Assembly: GCF_023555055.1 (NCBI RefSeq)
Contig: NZ_JAMJPL010000003.1
Coordinates: 1 to 64,000 of the forward strand
Origin: Marinobacter sp. ATCH36
Lineage (GTDB): Bacteria > Pseudomonadota > Gammaproteobacteria > Pseudomonadales > Oleiphilaceae
DNA: 64,000 bases
Direction of reading: 5' to 3'
A program made the position numbers and the translations under genes. The notes under the pieces are model-generated. The model was given only the letters and a program-made list of their open reading frames with translations. It had not been told where the DNA came from and did not search any database. Positions 45,200-55,500 of this stretch are shown here, piece after piece. Numbering within the stretch: the first letter of the stretch is position 1; every line of letters begins with the position of its first letter.

Positions 45200-46342
45200 A
45201 TTATCTACTGGCGCCTCTCAAACCTCTACTTCTGGTTTTTCGCTCTGCTGGGCGGTCTTCTGCCGTATTGGTCCCTGTACCTGGAAGGCCGGGGGGTTTC
45301 CTATCTTGAAATCGCCACGCTCATGGCGACCATTCAACTGACCAAAATCATCGCTCCGAATGTCTGGGGCTGGCTCGGGGACCGGACCGGGCAGCGGGTT
45401 TGGCTGGTTCGGTTCGGGGCGATTACCGGGTCGTTGTTCTTTGCCGGTGTGTTTATGGAGCCTGGGTTTTACGGGCTTTTGCTGGTTATGCTGGCGTTCA
45501 CCTTTTTCTGGAATGCGATTCTTCCGCTTTATGAAGTGATCACCCTGCGGTCCTTGGGAACCCAGAGGGACCGGTATGGCAAGGTTCGGCTCTGGGGTTC
45601 TGTAGGGTTTATCGGTGCGGTGGCACTGGTGGGCGGGATTCTGGAGTTGGTTCCGATCAATCTGTTGCCATGGTTGCTGTTGCCGGTGTTTGCGGGGATT
45701 GCGGTGTCGGCGTTCCTGTTGCCGTCGGAGCAGGGGGAGCGTAAGCCGCCAGCGCCGAAGGGCAGCCTGAAGGCGATTGTGACGCACCCGGCGGTGGTGG
45801 CGTTCTTCCTGATGAATTTCCTGCTGCAGGTGTCACACGGGGCCTATTACACGTTTTTCAGTATTCACTTGGAGCAGCACGGGTACGGCAAGCTTTCGAT
45901 CGGGTTGTTGTGGTCATTGGGAGTGTTGGCGGAAATCGGTTTGTTCCTGGTAATGCACCGGCTGACGCGAAGTTTTACGGTCCGCCAGATTGCCATTGCG
46001 GCGCTGACACTAACCATGATCCGTTGGGTGTTGATTGCCGAGGTGACGGACGTGGTTTCCGTGCTGATTTTTGCACAGCTGCTGCACGCTGCCTCTTATG
46101 GAGCGCTGCATGCGATTTCCGTGCAGTATATTCAGGGATTCTTCGGTCAACACCATCACGGCCAGGGGCAGGCGTTGTACAGCGGCCTGACCTTCGGCGC
46201 TGGCGGTGCGATCGGGGCCTGGATGTCGGGCTTTCTGGTGGACGGTTTCAGTACCTCAGCGGCATTCTGGGGTGGAGCGATTGCAATGGCTATCGCAATC
46301 GTTATCACTTGGCGGGGCCTGCGACCACCACCTGAGCAGTAA
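45200..46342 (+). CDS. MFS transporter with an apparent ATT start codon
   Basis: Major facilitator protein of about 380 residues with 12 predicted membrane helices, of the group resembling LacY/nucleoside-type permeases. The conserved start of the family, YWRLSNLYFWFFALLGGLLPYW, is encoded from 45206. In this frame a stop lies at 45179-45181 and no ATG, GTG or TTG occurs before the first helix is complete. ATT at 45200, four bases after GAGG, is the best start; ATC at 45203 is the alternative. The first ATG (45323) would remove helix 1. Helix A-loop motif GWLGDRTGQR is intact and the reading frame is open throughout, so it is not obviously a pseudogene. Substrate unknown. Confidence 0.8.
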   Translation: MIYWRLSNLYFWFFALLGGLLPYWSLYLEGRGVSYLEIATLMATIQLTKIIAPNVWGWLGDRTGQRVWLVRFGAITGSLFFAGVFMEPGFYGLLLVMLAFTFFWNAILPLYEVITLRSLGTQRDRYGKVRLWGSVGFIGAVALVGGILELVPINLLPWLLLPVFAGIAVSAFLLPSEQGERKPPAPKGSLKAIVTHPAVVAFFLMNFLLQVSHGAYYTFFSIHLEQHGYGKLSIGLLWSLGVLAEIGLFLVMHRLTRSFTVRQIAIAALTLTMIRWVLIAEVTDVVSVLIFAQLLHAASYGALHAISVQYIQGFFGQHHHGQGQALYSGLTFGAGGAIGAWMSGFLVDGFSTSAAFWGGAIAMAIAIVITWRGLRPPPEQ

Positions 46343-46347
46343 TCGGG

Positions 46348-47214
46348 CTATTGCAGCTCGGCGGCGATCTCCAGAAGCGCCCTGGCTTGCGGGCTCAGCT
46401 CCCGGCCTTTTAGCCCCACGGCGCCAAGAATTCGGCTGACGGTATGGGGTACCGGCAATACCGTCAGGGATTCGTCGACCATGCTCACCGGCAATACGCT
46501 CCAGCCCAGCCCCACGCTCGCCATCACTTTGATGGTTTCCAGGTAATTGGTAGGCATCTGGATTTTCAGGGGTAACCCCGCATCCAGGAACAACCGGCTG
46601 ATGGAGCGGTATGTGGCAGTACCGGCCTCGGGCAGCAGGGCATCGTAGCGGGACAGGTCCTCAAGAGCAGGCTTATCCAAAGAGGCCAGCGGATGCTCAG
46701 GCGAGACCACAAACGCCATGGCGTCCTCCCAGCGCACATGCACTTCAAAGGCCTGATCCATGCTTTCACTCAGCGTCACAAATGCCAGCTCGGCTGTCCG
46801 TTTGCGCATCTGGCCGAAGGCGCTTTCCGAGTCCATGAACTGCAGTTCCAGTGATACGTCGGGGTAATCCCGGTTGAGCCGACGTAGCCACGCTGGCAGA
46901 TGATGCAGCCCGATATGGTGGCTGGCAATTACAGACAACGGCCCGGATATTGTCCCTTCCCGGTCCGACAGCGCCTGCCGGGCATTATGAACCTCATCCA
47001 GAATACGCCGCGCATGGGGCAGCAACCGCGCGCCGGCATCGGTCAGCCGTATCTGGCGGTTACTCCGGTCAATCAGCTTGGTCCCTAACTGGTTCTCCAG
47101 TGCGGCAAGCCGTTTGCTGATAGCCGGCTGTGTCAGGTGCAGCAGCTCGGCGGCTTCCGAGAAGGATTCCTGGTCGACTATTGTCAGGAACGCTTTCAGT
47201 GAGTTTGCGTCCAT
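46348..47214 (-). CDS. LysR family transcriptional regulator
   Basis: A 288-residue LysR-type regulator with N-terminal winged helix (LLHLTQPAISKRLAALENQLG) and an effector-binding domain. AAGGAGG eight bases upstream gives a strong start. It is divergent from leuC across a repeat-rich 475 bases and convergent with the MFS gene (6 bases apart). In Pseudomonas a LysR gene also precedes leuC, so control of leuCDB is possible; regulation of the MFS gene is the other option. Confidence 0.92.
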   Translation of the reverse strand: MDANSLKAFLTIVDQESFSEAAELLHLTQPAISKRLAALENQLGTKLIDRSNRQIRLTDAGARLLPHARRILDEVHNARQALSDREGTISGPLSVIASHHIGLHHLPAWLRRLNRDYPDVSLELQFMDSESAFGQMRKRTAELAFVTLSESMDQAFEVHVRWEDAMAFVVSPEHPLASLDKPALEDLSRYDALLPEAGTATYRSISRLFLDAGLPLKIQMPTNYLETIKVMASVGLGWSVLPVSMVDESLTVLPVPHTVSRILGAVGLKGRELSPQARALLEIAAELQ

Positions 47215-47285
47215 ATTGTTGGCCTCCTTGACTGCTAGTTCAGAGGAGGTCGTATGCCGGCAAGCCCCCCGAAGCTGTGAGTCAT

Positions 47286-47370
47286 GTAGGTCGGATTAGA
47301 CGAAGTCGTAATCCGACAGGATTTAGCTGTTAACTCGATGTCGGATTTCGCTTCGCTCTATCCGACCTAC
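47286..47370. repeat. Inverted REP pair (REPIN), copies 3 and 4
   Basis: Copy 3 (47286-47318) reads GTAGGTCGGATTA...TAATCCGACA; copy 4 (47339-47370) reads TGTCGGAT...ATCCGACCTAC. They face each other with 20 bases between, so the pair can fold into one long hairpin. This two-REP form is the unit that RAYT transposases mobilise in related bacteria. No RAYT gene is in the window. Confidence 0.85.
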
Positions 47371-47416
47371 GGTCAAAGCCATATTCTGTGCAGGCCCGAT
47401 AAAGGTTCAAGAAGCG

Positions 47417-47515
47417 TGGTGGTCAGGGCCTCCCAAAACCGTGGAGCGCCATGGATGGCGCGACCGAGCCCCCATGGATGGGTTCACGGCGTGTTTTGGG
47501 AGGCCCTGACCACCA
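47417..47515 (+). repeat. Modular palindromic element, copy B
   Basis: A 23-bp perfect inverted repeat (left arm 47417-47439 beginning TGGTGGTCAGGGCCTCCC, right arm 47493-47515) encloses 53 bases with two hairpins: GCGCCA-TGGA-TGGCGC (47446-47461) and CCCA-TGGA-TGGG (47471-47482). The core matches copy A on the opposite strand, the arms do not. It lies 46 bases from REP copy 4. Confidence 0.8.
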
Positions 47516-47533
47516 GGCGACAAGCACGAAACA

Positions 47534-47575
47534 ATTAGGCCCGGTTTTAAGGAAGGCCAGTACCGAAAGCCTAAT
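47534..47575. promoter_or_regulatory. Dyad upstream of leuC, possible operator
   Basis: ATTAGGC (47534-47540) and GCCTAAT (47569-47575) form a 7-bp dyad with 28 bases between, 115 bases before leuC. The span is compatible with a LysR-type regulator footprint and a LysR gene lies upstream. A GTTTTAAAAC palindrome is at 47651-47660. The rest of 47516-47689 is the presumed leuC promoter and leader with no clear leader peptide. Confidence 0.3.
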
Positions 47576-47689
47576 ATGCCCCAAAGGAATGCACAACATA
47601 AAAAACATGAATTGAGGTTATTCAGGAGTAAGCGTTAAAATAGAACCATAGTTTTAAAACCAGAAACCCCCAGAGAGTGAGAGAGAACC

Positions 47690-49108
47690 ATGGCGGGCAA
47701 GACCTTATACGACAAATTGTGGGACGACCATCTCGTCAAACAGCGGGATGACGGCTCCGCGTTGATCTACATCGACCGACACCTGCTTCACGAAGTGACG
47801 TCGCCACAAGCCTTCGAGGGGCTTCGCCTGGCCGGGCGCAAACCCTGGCGGCTGGATGCCAACCTGGCTACCCCGGACCATAACGTGCCCACCACCGACC
47901 GCGAGCGCGGCGTGGAAGGCATTGTCGACCCGGTATCGCGGATCCAGGTGGAAACGCTCGACAAGAACTGCGACGAGTTCGGTATTCTCGAGTTCAAGAT
48001 CAAGGACCAGCGCCAGGGCATTGTGCATGTGATCGGGCCGGAGCAGGGCGCGACGCTGCCGGGCATGAGCATCGTGTGTGGTGACTCCCACACCTCCACC
48101 CACGGCGCCTTTGGCTGCCTGGCCCACGGCATTGGCACGTCTGAGGTTGAGCACGTGCTGGCCACCCAGTGCCTGGTTCAGCAGAAGATGAAGAACATGC
48201 TGGTGAAGGTAAACGGCAAGCTGGGGCCGGGTGTGACGGGCAAGGATGTGGTGCTGGCCATTATCGGCAAGATTGGCACGGCCGGCGGTACTGGCTGCGC
48301 GATAGAGTTCGGCGGCGAAGCGATTCGTGACCTTTCCATGGAAGCCCGCATGACCATCTGCAACATGTCCATTGAGGCCGGTGCTCGTGTCGGCATGGTG
48401 GCAGTGGACCAGACCACGATCGATTACGTGAAAGACCGCCCGTTCGCACCCAAAGGTGAGATGCGGGACCGGGCCATCGAATACTGGAAAACCCTGCACA
48501 GCGACGATGACGCGGTATTCGATAAGGTTGTGGAGCTGGAAGGCTCTGAAATCATGCCGCAGGTAAGCTGGGGCACGTCACCGGAGATGGTGGCCGGTGT
48601 CGGCGGTAATGTCCCCGATCCCGAAACAGAAGCAGATCCAATCAAGCGTGAGGGTATTGTCCGGGCCCTGAAATACATGGGCCTCAAGCCCAATATGCCG
48701 ATCACCGAGATCAAGTTGGACCGGGTGTTTATCGGTTCCTGCACCAACAGCCGCATTGAAGATCTGCGCGAGGCAGCAGCCGTAGTGAAAGGCCACAAGG
48801 TGTCACCGCTTCTGAAGCAGGCCATGGTGGTTCCCGGTTCCGGGCTGGTGAAAGTGCAGGCGGAGCAGGAAGGGCTGGACAAGATCTTTATCGAGGCGGG
48901 TCTTGAATGGCGTGATCCCGGTTGCTCCATGTGCCTGGCGATGAACGCTGACAAGCTGGGGCAGGGAGAGCATTGCGCCTCCACCTCCAATCGTAACTTC
49001 GAGGGCCGGCAGGGTTTTGGTGGGCGAACCCACTTGGTGAGCCCGGCCATGGCGGCAGCAGCCGCAATCAATGGCCACTTCGTTGATGTCCGCGAGATGA
49101 TGAACTGA
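47690..49108 (+). CDS. leuC: 3-isopropylmalate dehydratase large subunit
   Basis: Large subunit of the leucine-pathway isomerase that converts 2- to 3-isopropylmalate, 472 residues. The [4Fe-4S] cysteines lie in FIGSCTNSR and [24 protein letters not shown] is the aconitase-family substrate motif. It forms an operon with leuD 17 bases later and probably leuB. Confidence 0.98.
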   Translation: MAGKTLYDKLWDDHLVKQRDDGSALIYIDRHLLHEVTSPQAFEGLRLAGRKPWRLDANLATPDHNVPTTDRERGVEGIVDPVSRIQVETLDKNCDEFGILEFKIKDQRQGIVHVIGPEQGATLPGMSIVCGDSHTSTHGAFGCLAHGIGTSEVEHVLATQCLVQQKMKNMLVKVNGKLGPGVTGKDVVLAIIGKIGTAGGTGCAIEFGGEAIRDLSMEARMTICNMSIEAGARVGMVAVDQTTIDYVKDRPFAPKGEMRDRAIEYWKTLHSDDDAVFDKVVELEGSEIMPQVSWGTSPEMVAGVGGNVPDPETEADPIKREGIVRALKYMGLKPNMPITEIKLDRVFIGSCTNSRIEDLREAAAVVKGHKVSPLLKQAMVVPGSGLVKVQAEQEGLDKIFIEAGLEWRDPGCSMCLAMNADKLGQGEHCASTSNRNFEGRQGFGGRTHLVSPAMAAAAAINGHFVDVREMMN

Positions 49109-49125
49109 TCCACAGGAGAGACACC

Positions 49126-49773
49126 ATGCGAGCGTTAAAGCAACACCAGGGCATTGTTGCCCCCATGGACCGGTCCAATGTGGATACGGACATGATTATT
49201 CCCAAGCAGTTTCTGAAGTCCATCAAGCGCACCGGCTTCGGCCCGAACCTGTTTGATGAATTGCGTTACATGGACGAGGGCAAGCCGGATCAGGATTGTT
49301 CACAGCGGCCCATCAATCCGGATTTCGTGCTCAACCAGGATCGCTACAAAAATGCCAGTGTATTGCTGGCCCGGCGGAACTTCGGCTGCGGCTCCAGCCG
49401 TGAGCACGCTCCCTGGGCACTGGAAGATTTCGGTTTCCGCGTTATCATAGCACCCAGTTTTGCCGATATCTTCTACAATAACTGCTTTAAGAATGGTCTG
49501 TTACCCATTGTTTTAAATGAAGAAATAGTCGGCCAATTGTTCCGTGAAACAGAAGCGGAAGAGGGTTATCACCTGTCCGTCGATCTCGAAGCGAAAACAG
49601 TCACGACGCCCTCCGGTGAGTTCTTCAGTTTTGAGGTCGATGACTTCCGCCGCCATTGTTTGCTGAATGGCCTGGATGATATCGGTGTGACGCTTGAAGA
49701 TGCCGGTGCGATCAGGGCTTATGAAGAGTCGCGGCGGAAGACGGCGCCCTGGTTGTTTGGTGCCGGTGGTTGA
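49126..49773 (+). CDS. leuD: 3-isopropylmalate dehydratase small subunit
   Basis: Swivelling-domain partner of LeuC, 215 residues. [19 protein letters not shown] and [19 protein letters not shown] are the family signatures. CAGGAGAG precedes the ATG. A REP palindrome lies directly after the gene and before leuB. Confidence 0.97.
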   Translation: MRALKQHQGIVAPMDRSNVDTDMIIPKQFLKSIKRTGFGPNLFDELRYMDEGKPDQDCSQRPINPDFVLNQDRYKNASVLLARRNFGCGSSREHAPWALEDFGFRVIIAPSFADIFYNNCFKNGLLPIVLNEEIVGQLFRETEAEEGYHLSVDLEAKTVTTPSGEFFSFEVDDFRRHCLLNGLDDIGVTLEDAGAIRAYEESRRKTAPWLFGAGG

Positions 49774-49780
49774 TTCGATG

Positions 49781-49812
49781 TTGTCGGATTACGGCTTCGC
49801 CTAATCCGACAA
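49781..49812 (+). repeat. REP palindrome, copy 5, between leuD and leuB
   Basis: TTGTCGGATTA (49781-49791) and TAATCCGACAA (49802-49812) form an 11-bp perfect stem. Unlike the other copies it lacks the CCTAC/GTAGG tail. It ends 25 bases before the leuB ATG, leaving room only for the leuB ribosome binding site, so it sits inside the leu operon. Confidence 0.88.
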
Positions 49813-49837
49813 TGTATTAAAATTTAAAGGAAACACT

Positions 49838-50911
49838 ATGTCCCGAAATATCCTGATGCTTCCGGGCGACGGCATTGGCCCGGAAATTGTCGCTGAAGCG
49901 GAAAAGATCCTGCACAAGATTAACGATAATTTTAGCCTCGACCTCAAGTTCGAATCTGCCCTGGTCGGCGGCGCTGCAATTGACGAAACCGATACGCCAC
50001 TTCCGGACGAAACCCTGGACAAGGCCCGCAAGGCAGACGCCATTCTGCTGGGCGCCGTCGGTGGACCGAAATGGGACAGCCGTCCAATGGCCAGTCGTCC
50101 GGAAAAGGGATTGCTGGGGTTGCGCTCCAACCTGGAGCTGTTCGCGAACCTGCGACCGGCAATCCTCTATCCCCAGCTGGCATCCGCCTCTTCCCTCAAG
50201 CCTGAAGTGGTATCTGGCCTGGATATCATGATTGTCCGTGAGCTGACTGGCGGCATCTACTTTGGCCAGCCCCGCGGTGTACGTGAGCTGGAAAACGGGG
50301 AGCGCCAGGGTTACAACACTTACGCATACACCGAATCGGAAATTCGTCGTATCGGCCGGGTAGCATTCGAGGCAGCCCAGCAGCGTGGCAAAAAGCTGTG
50401 TTCGGTGGACAAGGCCAACGTGCTGGAAGTGACTGTTCTGTGGCGGGAAATCATGGAGGACCTGAAGCGGGAGTATCCCGACGTGGAGCTGTCCCATATG
50501 TATGTCGACAACGCCGCCATGCAGCTGGTTCGGGCGCCAAAACAGTTCGATGTGATTGTGACTGGCAACATGTTTGGTGATATTCTTTCCGACGAAGCGG
50601 CAATGCTGACAGGCTCCATCGGTATGCTGCCGTCTGCGTCCCTGAACTCCGAGAAGCAGGGTATGTATGAGCCCTGTCACGGCTCCGCACCCGATATTGC
50701 GGGACAGGGCATTGCCAATCCGCTGGCCACGATTCTCAGTGTTGCCATGATGTTGCGGTATAGTCTTGGCGAGGAAAAGGCAGCCGAGGCCATCGAAGCG
50801 GCGGTCAGCAAGGTACTGGATCAGGGGCTCAGAACGGCGGATATCATGTCTGCCGAGGGCCGGAAAGTATCTACCCGTGAGATGGGCGATGCAGTTCTGG
50901 CGGCACTCTGA
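49838..50911 (+). CDS. leuB: 3-isopropylmalate dehydrogenase
   Basis: NAD-dependent oxidative decarboxylase of the leucine pathway, 357 residues. Visible are [25 protein letters not shown], the substrate-binding [32 protein letters not shown] and [29 protein letters not shown] gives the ribosome binding site. Confidence 0.98.
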   Translation: MSRNILMLPGDGIGPEIVAEAEKILHKINDNFSLDLKFESALVGGAAIDETDTPLPDETLDKARKADAILLGAVGGPKWDSRPMASRPEKGLLGLRSNLELFANLRPAILYPQLASASSLKPEVVSGLDIMIVRELTGGIYFGQPRGVRELENGERQGYNTYAYTESEIRRIGRVAFEAAQQRGKKLCSVDKANVLEVTVLWREIMEDLKREYPDVELSHMYVDNAAMQLVRAPKQFDVIVTGNMFGDILSDEAAMLTGSIGMLPSASLNSEKQGMYEPCHGSAPDIAGQGIANPLATILSVAMMLRYSLGEEKAAEAIEAAVSKVLDQGLRTADIMSAEGRKVSTREMGDAVLAAL

Positions 50912-51029
50912 GGCCGGCAAATTTTAAGACCTGACGACAACGCGATGCTGTTGACGCGGGATCATTCATCCTGTCCCTGCCAGCGATAACGGCAGAGGGC
51001 GGGCATAAAACGAGGTTCAAAGGTCGCAC

Positions 51030-52145
51030 ATGAAGCGAGTTGGACTTATTGGCTGGCGCGGTATGGTGGGCTCTGTCCTCATGCAGCGCATGCGTGAAGA
51101 AAACGATTTTGCGGATATCGAACCCATCTTTTTTACTACCTCCCAGGCTGGCAAGCCGGCACCGGACGTAGGTAAAGAGGGTGTGCCTCCTTTGCAGGAC
51201 GCCTTCGATATCGACACCCTTAAAACTCTGGACGTTGTGGTTACCTGTCAGGGCGGCGATTACACCGGCCCGGTCTACCAGAAACTCCGTGATGCCGGAT
51301 GGCAGGGTTACTGGATTGACGCGGCTTCCACGCTAAGAATGGTCGACCATTCCGTGATCGTGCTTGACCCGGTCAATCGCAAGGTCATTGATGACGCATT
51401 GGCCAAGGGCGTTAAAGATTTTGTTGGTGGCAACTGCACAGTCAGCCTGATGATGCTGGCGCTCGGTGGTCTGCTTGAGCAGGATCTGATCGAGTGGGTA
51501 TCGCCCATGACCTATCAGGCTGCCTCGGGCTCGGGTGCACAGAACATGCGCGAACTTCTCAATCAGATGGGTGAGCTTAACAGCGCGGTGGGTAGCGAGT
51601 TGGCTGATCCTTCATCTGCCATCCTCGAGATTGATCGCAAGGTCACCGACACCATGCGTTCTGACGGTTTCCCGACTGAGCACTTCGAGGTGCCTCTGGC
51701 TGGTAGCCTGATTCCGTTTATCGACAAGCAGCTCGATAACGGCATGAGCAAGGAAGAATGGAAAGCCGGTGTCGAGACCAACAAGATTCTTGGTCGCAGC
51801 GACAACCCCATTCCTATCGACGGTATTTGCGTCCGCATCGGCGCCATGCGCTCTCATAGTCAGGCGCTGACTATCAAGTTGAAGAAAGACCTGCCGATAT
51901 CCGAAATAGAATCGATTCTGGCGAAGGCCAATGACTGGGTAAAGGTGGTTCCAAACGAGCGCGATGCCACCATTCAGGAACTGACGCCTGCGAAGGTGAC
52001 CGGAACGTTGAGTGTTCCCATTGGTCGCATCCGCAAACTTGCCATGGGCCCGGAGTACATTTCAGCGTTTACGGTCGGTGACCAGTTATTGTGGGGTGCG
52101 GCTGAGCCGCTGCGGCGGATGCTGCGCATCCTTCAGGAGAAGTAA
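51030..52145 (+). CDS. asd: Aspartate-semialdehyde dehydrogenase
   Basis: Makes aspartate semialdehyde for lysine, threonine, methionine and diaminopimelate, 371 residues. [18 protein letters not shown] binds NADPH and the active-site Cys is in [10 protein letters not shown]. It is the long gammaproteobacterial form. It follows leuB by 118 bases and has its own strong terminator. The usg paralogue that follows asd in Pseudomonas is absent here. Confidence 0.97.
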   Translation: MKRVGLIGWRGMVGSVLMQRMREENDFADIEPIFFTTSQAGKPAPDVGKEGVPPLQDAFDIDTLKTLDVVVTCQGGDYTGPVYQKLRDAGWQGYWIDAASTLRMVDHSVIVLDPVNRKVIDDALAKGVKDFVGGNCTVSLMMLALGGLLEQDLIEWVSPMTYQAASGSGAQNMRELLNQMGELNSAVGSELADPSSAILEIDRKVTDTMRSDGFPTEHFEVPLAGSLIPFIDKQLDNGMSKEEWKAGVETNKILGRSDNPIPIDGICVRIGAMRSHSQALTIKLKKDLPISEIESILAKANDWVKVVPNERDATIQELTPAKVTGTLSVPIGRIRKLAMGPEYISAFTVGDQLLWGAAEPLRRMLRILQEK

Positions 52146-52202
52146 CGCGGCTGCGCAAAAGGGTAATATTTTGCCAACTGTGTCCGGTTTCAGAAAGCCG
52201 GT

Positions 52203-52243
52203 CAGGGGCGGAGGTGTATTACAGCCTCCGCCCCTGTTATTTT
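52203..52243 (+). terminator. Rho-independent terminator of asd
   Basis: A 12-bp GC-rich stem, CAGGGGCGGAGG (52203-52214) with CCTCCGCCCCTG (52225-52236), is followed by TTATTTT. The bases 52244-52528 are AT-richer, hold no supported gene, and should contain the fimV promoter. Confidence 0.85.
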
Positions 52244-52528
52244 CAGAGGCGTTTTTGAGCGTGCTCCCGTTCTGGTACCCAGGCTCTCGCCGATTGAAGA
52301 GACGGGATCATCGTTGTGTAACAATATGTTCCAAACTGTTTATGAAAAAATGGTGCAAGGATTGCGGCTGATTGATTGATAAAAGAGGTATTATCAACAA
52401 TACTTGCCCGGTCAAATATTAAAAACATTACATAATAACGATAGTAATCAAGACGGAAGTCATCCAACCTCGTCCGATATCTGTTCCAAGGAACAGTAAC
52501 GAATAACGGAGACTGGTAAGGAAAAAGC

Positions 52529-55500
52529 ATGAAGGTACGCAAGCTTGCGGTTGCTCTGGCTCTGGCGGGAGGGCTCGGTTCCGGCGTCGCACAGGCCCTG
52601 GGTCTGGGAGAGATTGAATTACAGTCCTATCTGAATGAGCCTCTGAACGCGGATATCAATCTGCGTAAAAGCGAGGGAGTTGACCCCGGCGATGTGTTTG
52701 TCAACATCGCTCCAGATTCAGCCTACGAAAGGGTTGGTATCGACCGGAACTATTTCCTTACCAAACTTGATTTCCAGGTAACGACGGCCAGAGATGGCAG
52801 TCTGGTGATCAACGTATCGTCCAGGGAACCCTTACGGGAGCCCTACCTGAACTTTCTCGTGGAAGTTACCTGGCCAAACGGCCGACTGATGCGTGAATAC
52901 GCCGTATTGGTTGATCCTCCGGTTTACGCTGAGGAATCCGGAGTCGAGGAACAGATTTCCGCGCCCGCCACTCGCCAGGCATCGCAGCAATCATCGCAAC
53001 AGCAATCACAGCCCGGTACCCAGGCACGGTCGCAGGAGCCCCAGCGCGCCGCAACACAGCGTGCGCGAACTCTCGGCCCCACCGGTTCGTCGGACACCCT
53101 ATGGAACATCGCTGCCAGCGTTCGGCCGGACAGCAGCGTATCCACGCAGCAAGTGATGCTGGCACTGCAGGATCTTAATCCGGATGCCTTTATTGGCGGC
53201 AACATCAACCGCCTCAAACGCGGTGAGGTACTGCGCGTACCTGATATCCAGGATATCCGCAGCCGTTCCCGCGATGAGGCTGTCAGGCAGGTTGCGGCTC
53301 AGAACGAGTCATTTTCACGTCCCGAGCGCACGGTTGATGCTACCGATGCCCAGGTTGCTTCCGGCCAGGCCGCGCAGGGGGGCAATGGCGGCGACGAATT
53401 GAGATTGCTGGCCAGTGATGACAGCGGCTCGCGCGATTCTGACGAAGGTGGTTCGGCAGGTGGAGACGGCGACACCGCCGGTGGTGTGGACGCGGGCTCC
53501 GCCGTTGCCATGGAAGAACTTGAAAGCGCCCGTCGTGAGAACGAAGAGCTCACAGGGCGTGTTGATGACCTGCAGGAGCAGGTAGAGACCCTCCAACGTC
53601 TGCTGGAACTCAAGAACACGCAGCTTGCTGAGATTCAACAGGCGGAAGGCGAGGGTGTAGATGAACAACCCGTCGATGCGCCTGATGAAGAAACACTTGC
53701 AGAGCAGGCAGCAGAGGAAGACGTTGAGGCCGGTTCAGAAACAGAACTTGCCGAAGCGGAAATGGATGATTCCGATGCCGCTGAATCCGATGCTGCAACC
53801 GATGCCGATGCTGCGGACGAATCTGCTGAAGAACAGGTAGCTGGTGCCGGGGAGGAAGTTGCGGATGCATCGGGCGAAGGTCAGGAAACCGCGATGGCAG
53901 ATGAAGATACTGCTATCGAGGAATCGGCATCCGAAATGCCCGCAGCTGATGACGAGCAGGAGGAAGAGGCACAGGTTGCAGCAGCATCACCCGAGCAGCC
54001 AAGCCAGGAGCCTGCCACTCCCCCGGCGCAGCCAGACAAGGGTTTCCCGGAGAATGTTATCAGTGCTATTACCAACAACACCATGTACCAGGTGGCGTTG
54101 GGCGGTGGCCTGATCGTTCTGTTACTGCTGTTGCTGCTGCTGGCCCGTCGCAACGCCAATCGCGAAAAGGCGTTCTACGACCAGCTCAACGGCGACGCCG
54201 AAAGCGACACTGACACCTTCGACCTGACGCTGGATGACGAAGAAGGCATGGAGCATCCGGAAGACGATCCGTTGGCTGAAGCGGACGCCTACATTGCCTA
54301 TGGTCGTATGGATCAGGCTGCTCAGTCGCTCGAGACCGCTATTTCACGCGAACCCAGCCGCACAGATCTCAGGTTGAAGCTTTTGGGCGTGTACGCGGAC
54401 ACACAAGACCGAGCATCATTCGAGAAACAGCTGGGTGAGGTCGAGGCGCTGGATGACGACGACGCCATCGCTGAGGCCCATGATCTGCGGTCGCGCCTGG
54501 AAGAAGCCGAGTCAATGCCGAGCATTGACGACCTTGAGTCGCAACTCAGGTCGGATTCCTTCGATACGAGCACCGATGATCTCTCTGATGAGCTTGCCTC
54601 TGATCGCTACGAGTCCCGTCCCGGTGAGGAGGAAGAAGACGAGTTTGGCAGCCTGGAAACGGATTTCTCCGAGCTGGATCTTGATGAACAGCATGAAGCC
54701 GGCGCAGACAAAGAGCCTGGTCCGGATGACCTGATCGAATACGATCTGTCGGGTATTCACTCTTCTGAAGACGATGGTGGCGAAATTACCGAGGAAGATA
54801 CCAGCGAGTCAGAAACTGATGACCTGGCAGACGACGCCTTTGATTTCACCCTGGAGGACGAATCCACCAGCGAGTCGCTGGAAGATGGCGATGAGGAAGA
54901 TCTGAGCCTTGAGCTTGATGAAGAGGACCTGGAAACCTCCGAGCCTGAGCTTACTGAAACGGCTGAAACTCCGTCAGCTGAGGCTGAAGAGGAAGACTTC
55001 CAGGAAGGCGACCTCGATTCGCTGGATGAATCGTTCCTTGACGAGCTGGATGCCGAACTGGACAAGGTAGCCGGCGATGAGGAAACACCCTCCGAAAGTG
55101 ATGAAAATGAGCTGGATGATCTGGAGCTGGATGTTTCTGACGAGGACCTTGCATTAATGGAAGAGTTTGCAGATTCCGGTGATACCGCAGGCACCGACAT
55201 GGAAGAAGACACTGCACCACTTGACGAGGAGCTCGGTCTTGAAGACGCGCTGACCGGCGAAGAGCCCGCAGATCCCGAAGAAACCGTTGCTGGTGCCGAA
55301 GCCGTTGAAGATGAACTGCCGGAACTGAGTGACAACGCGGAAGAAGAGCCTCCGGTTGCCTCCGATGCTTCCTCTGCTTCAGCCGCATCAAGGTCGACGG
55401 ACATCGATGAATCCGATCTGGGAGACGAGGATGACTTTGACTTCCTGTCAGGTACCGATGAGGCGTCAACCAAGCTGGACCTGGCCAGGGCCTATGTAGA

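Noticed and set aside
45126-45341. A short plus-strand frame between aroC and the MFS gene
   Set aside because: It begins inside the modular element and overlaps the MFS N-terminus in another frame, where the conserved first helix is encoded.
44995-47515. Insertion sequence or integrated element between aroC and leuC
   Set aside because: Only short non-coding palindromes are present; there is no transposase, integrase or target duplication, and the genes between are ordinary.
47286-47515. CRISPR-like array
   Set aside because: The repeats are palindromic, few, in opposite orientations and unevenly spaced, so they are REP and modular elements, not CRISPR repeats.
47338-47608. Short open frames across the repeats upstream of leuC
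   Set aside because: They translate REP copy 4 and modular element B on both strands and have no ribosome binding site.
52243-52542. A 99-residue minus-strand frame in the asd-fimV gap
   Set aside because: It spans the end of the asd terminator and the fimV promoter, with no matching family and no ribosome binding site.
54757-55473. A 238-residue Ser-rich minus-strand frame inside fimV
   Set aside because: It is the complement of the Asp/Glu-rich FimV tail and has no independent signal.
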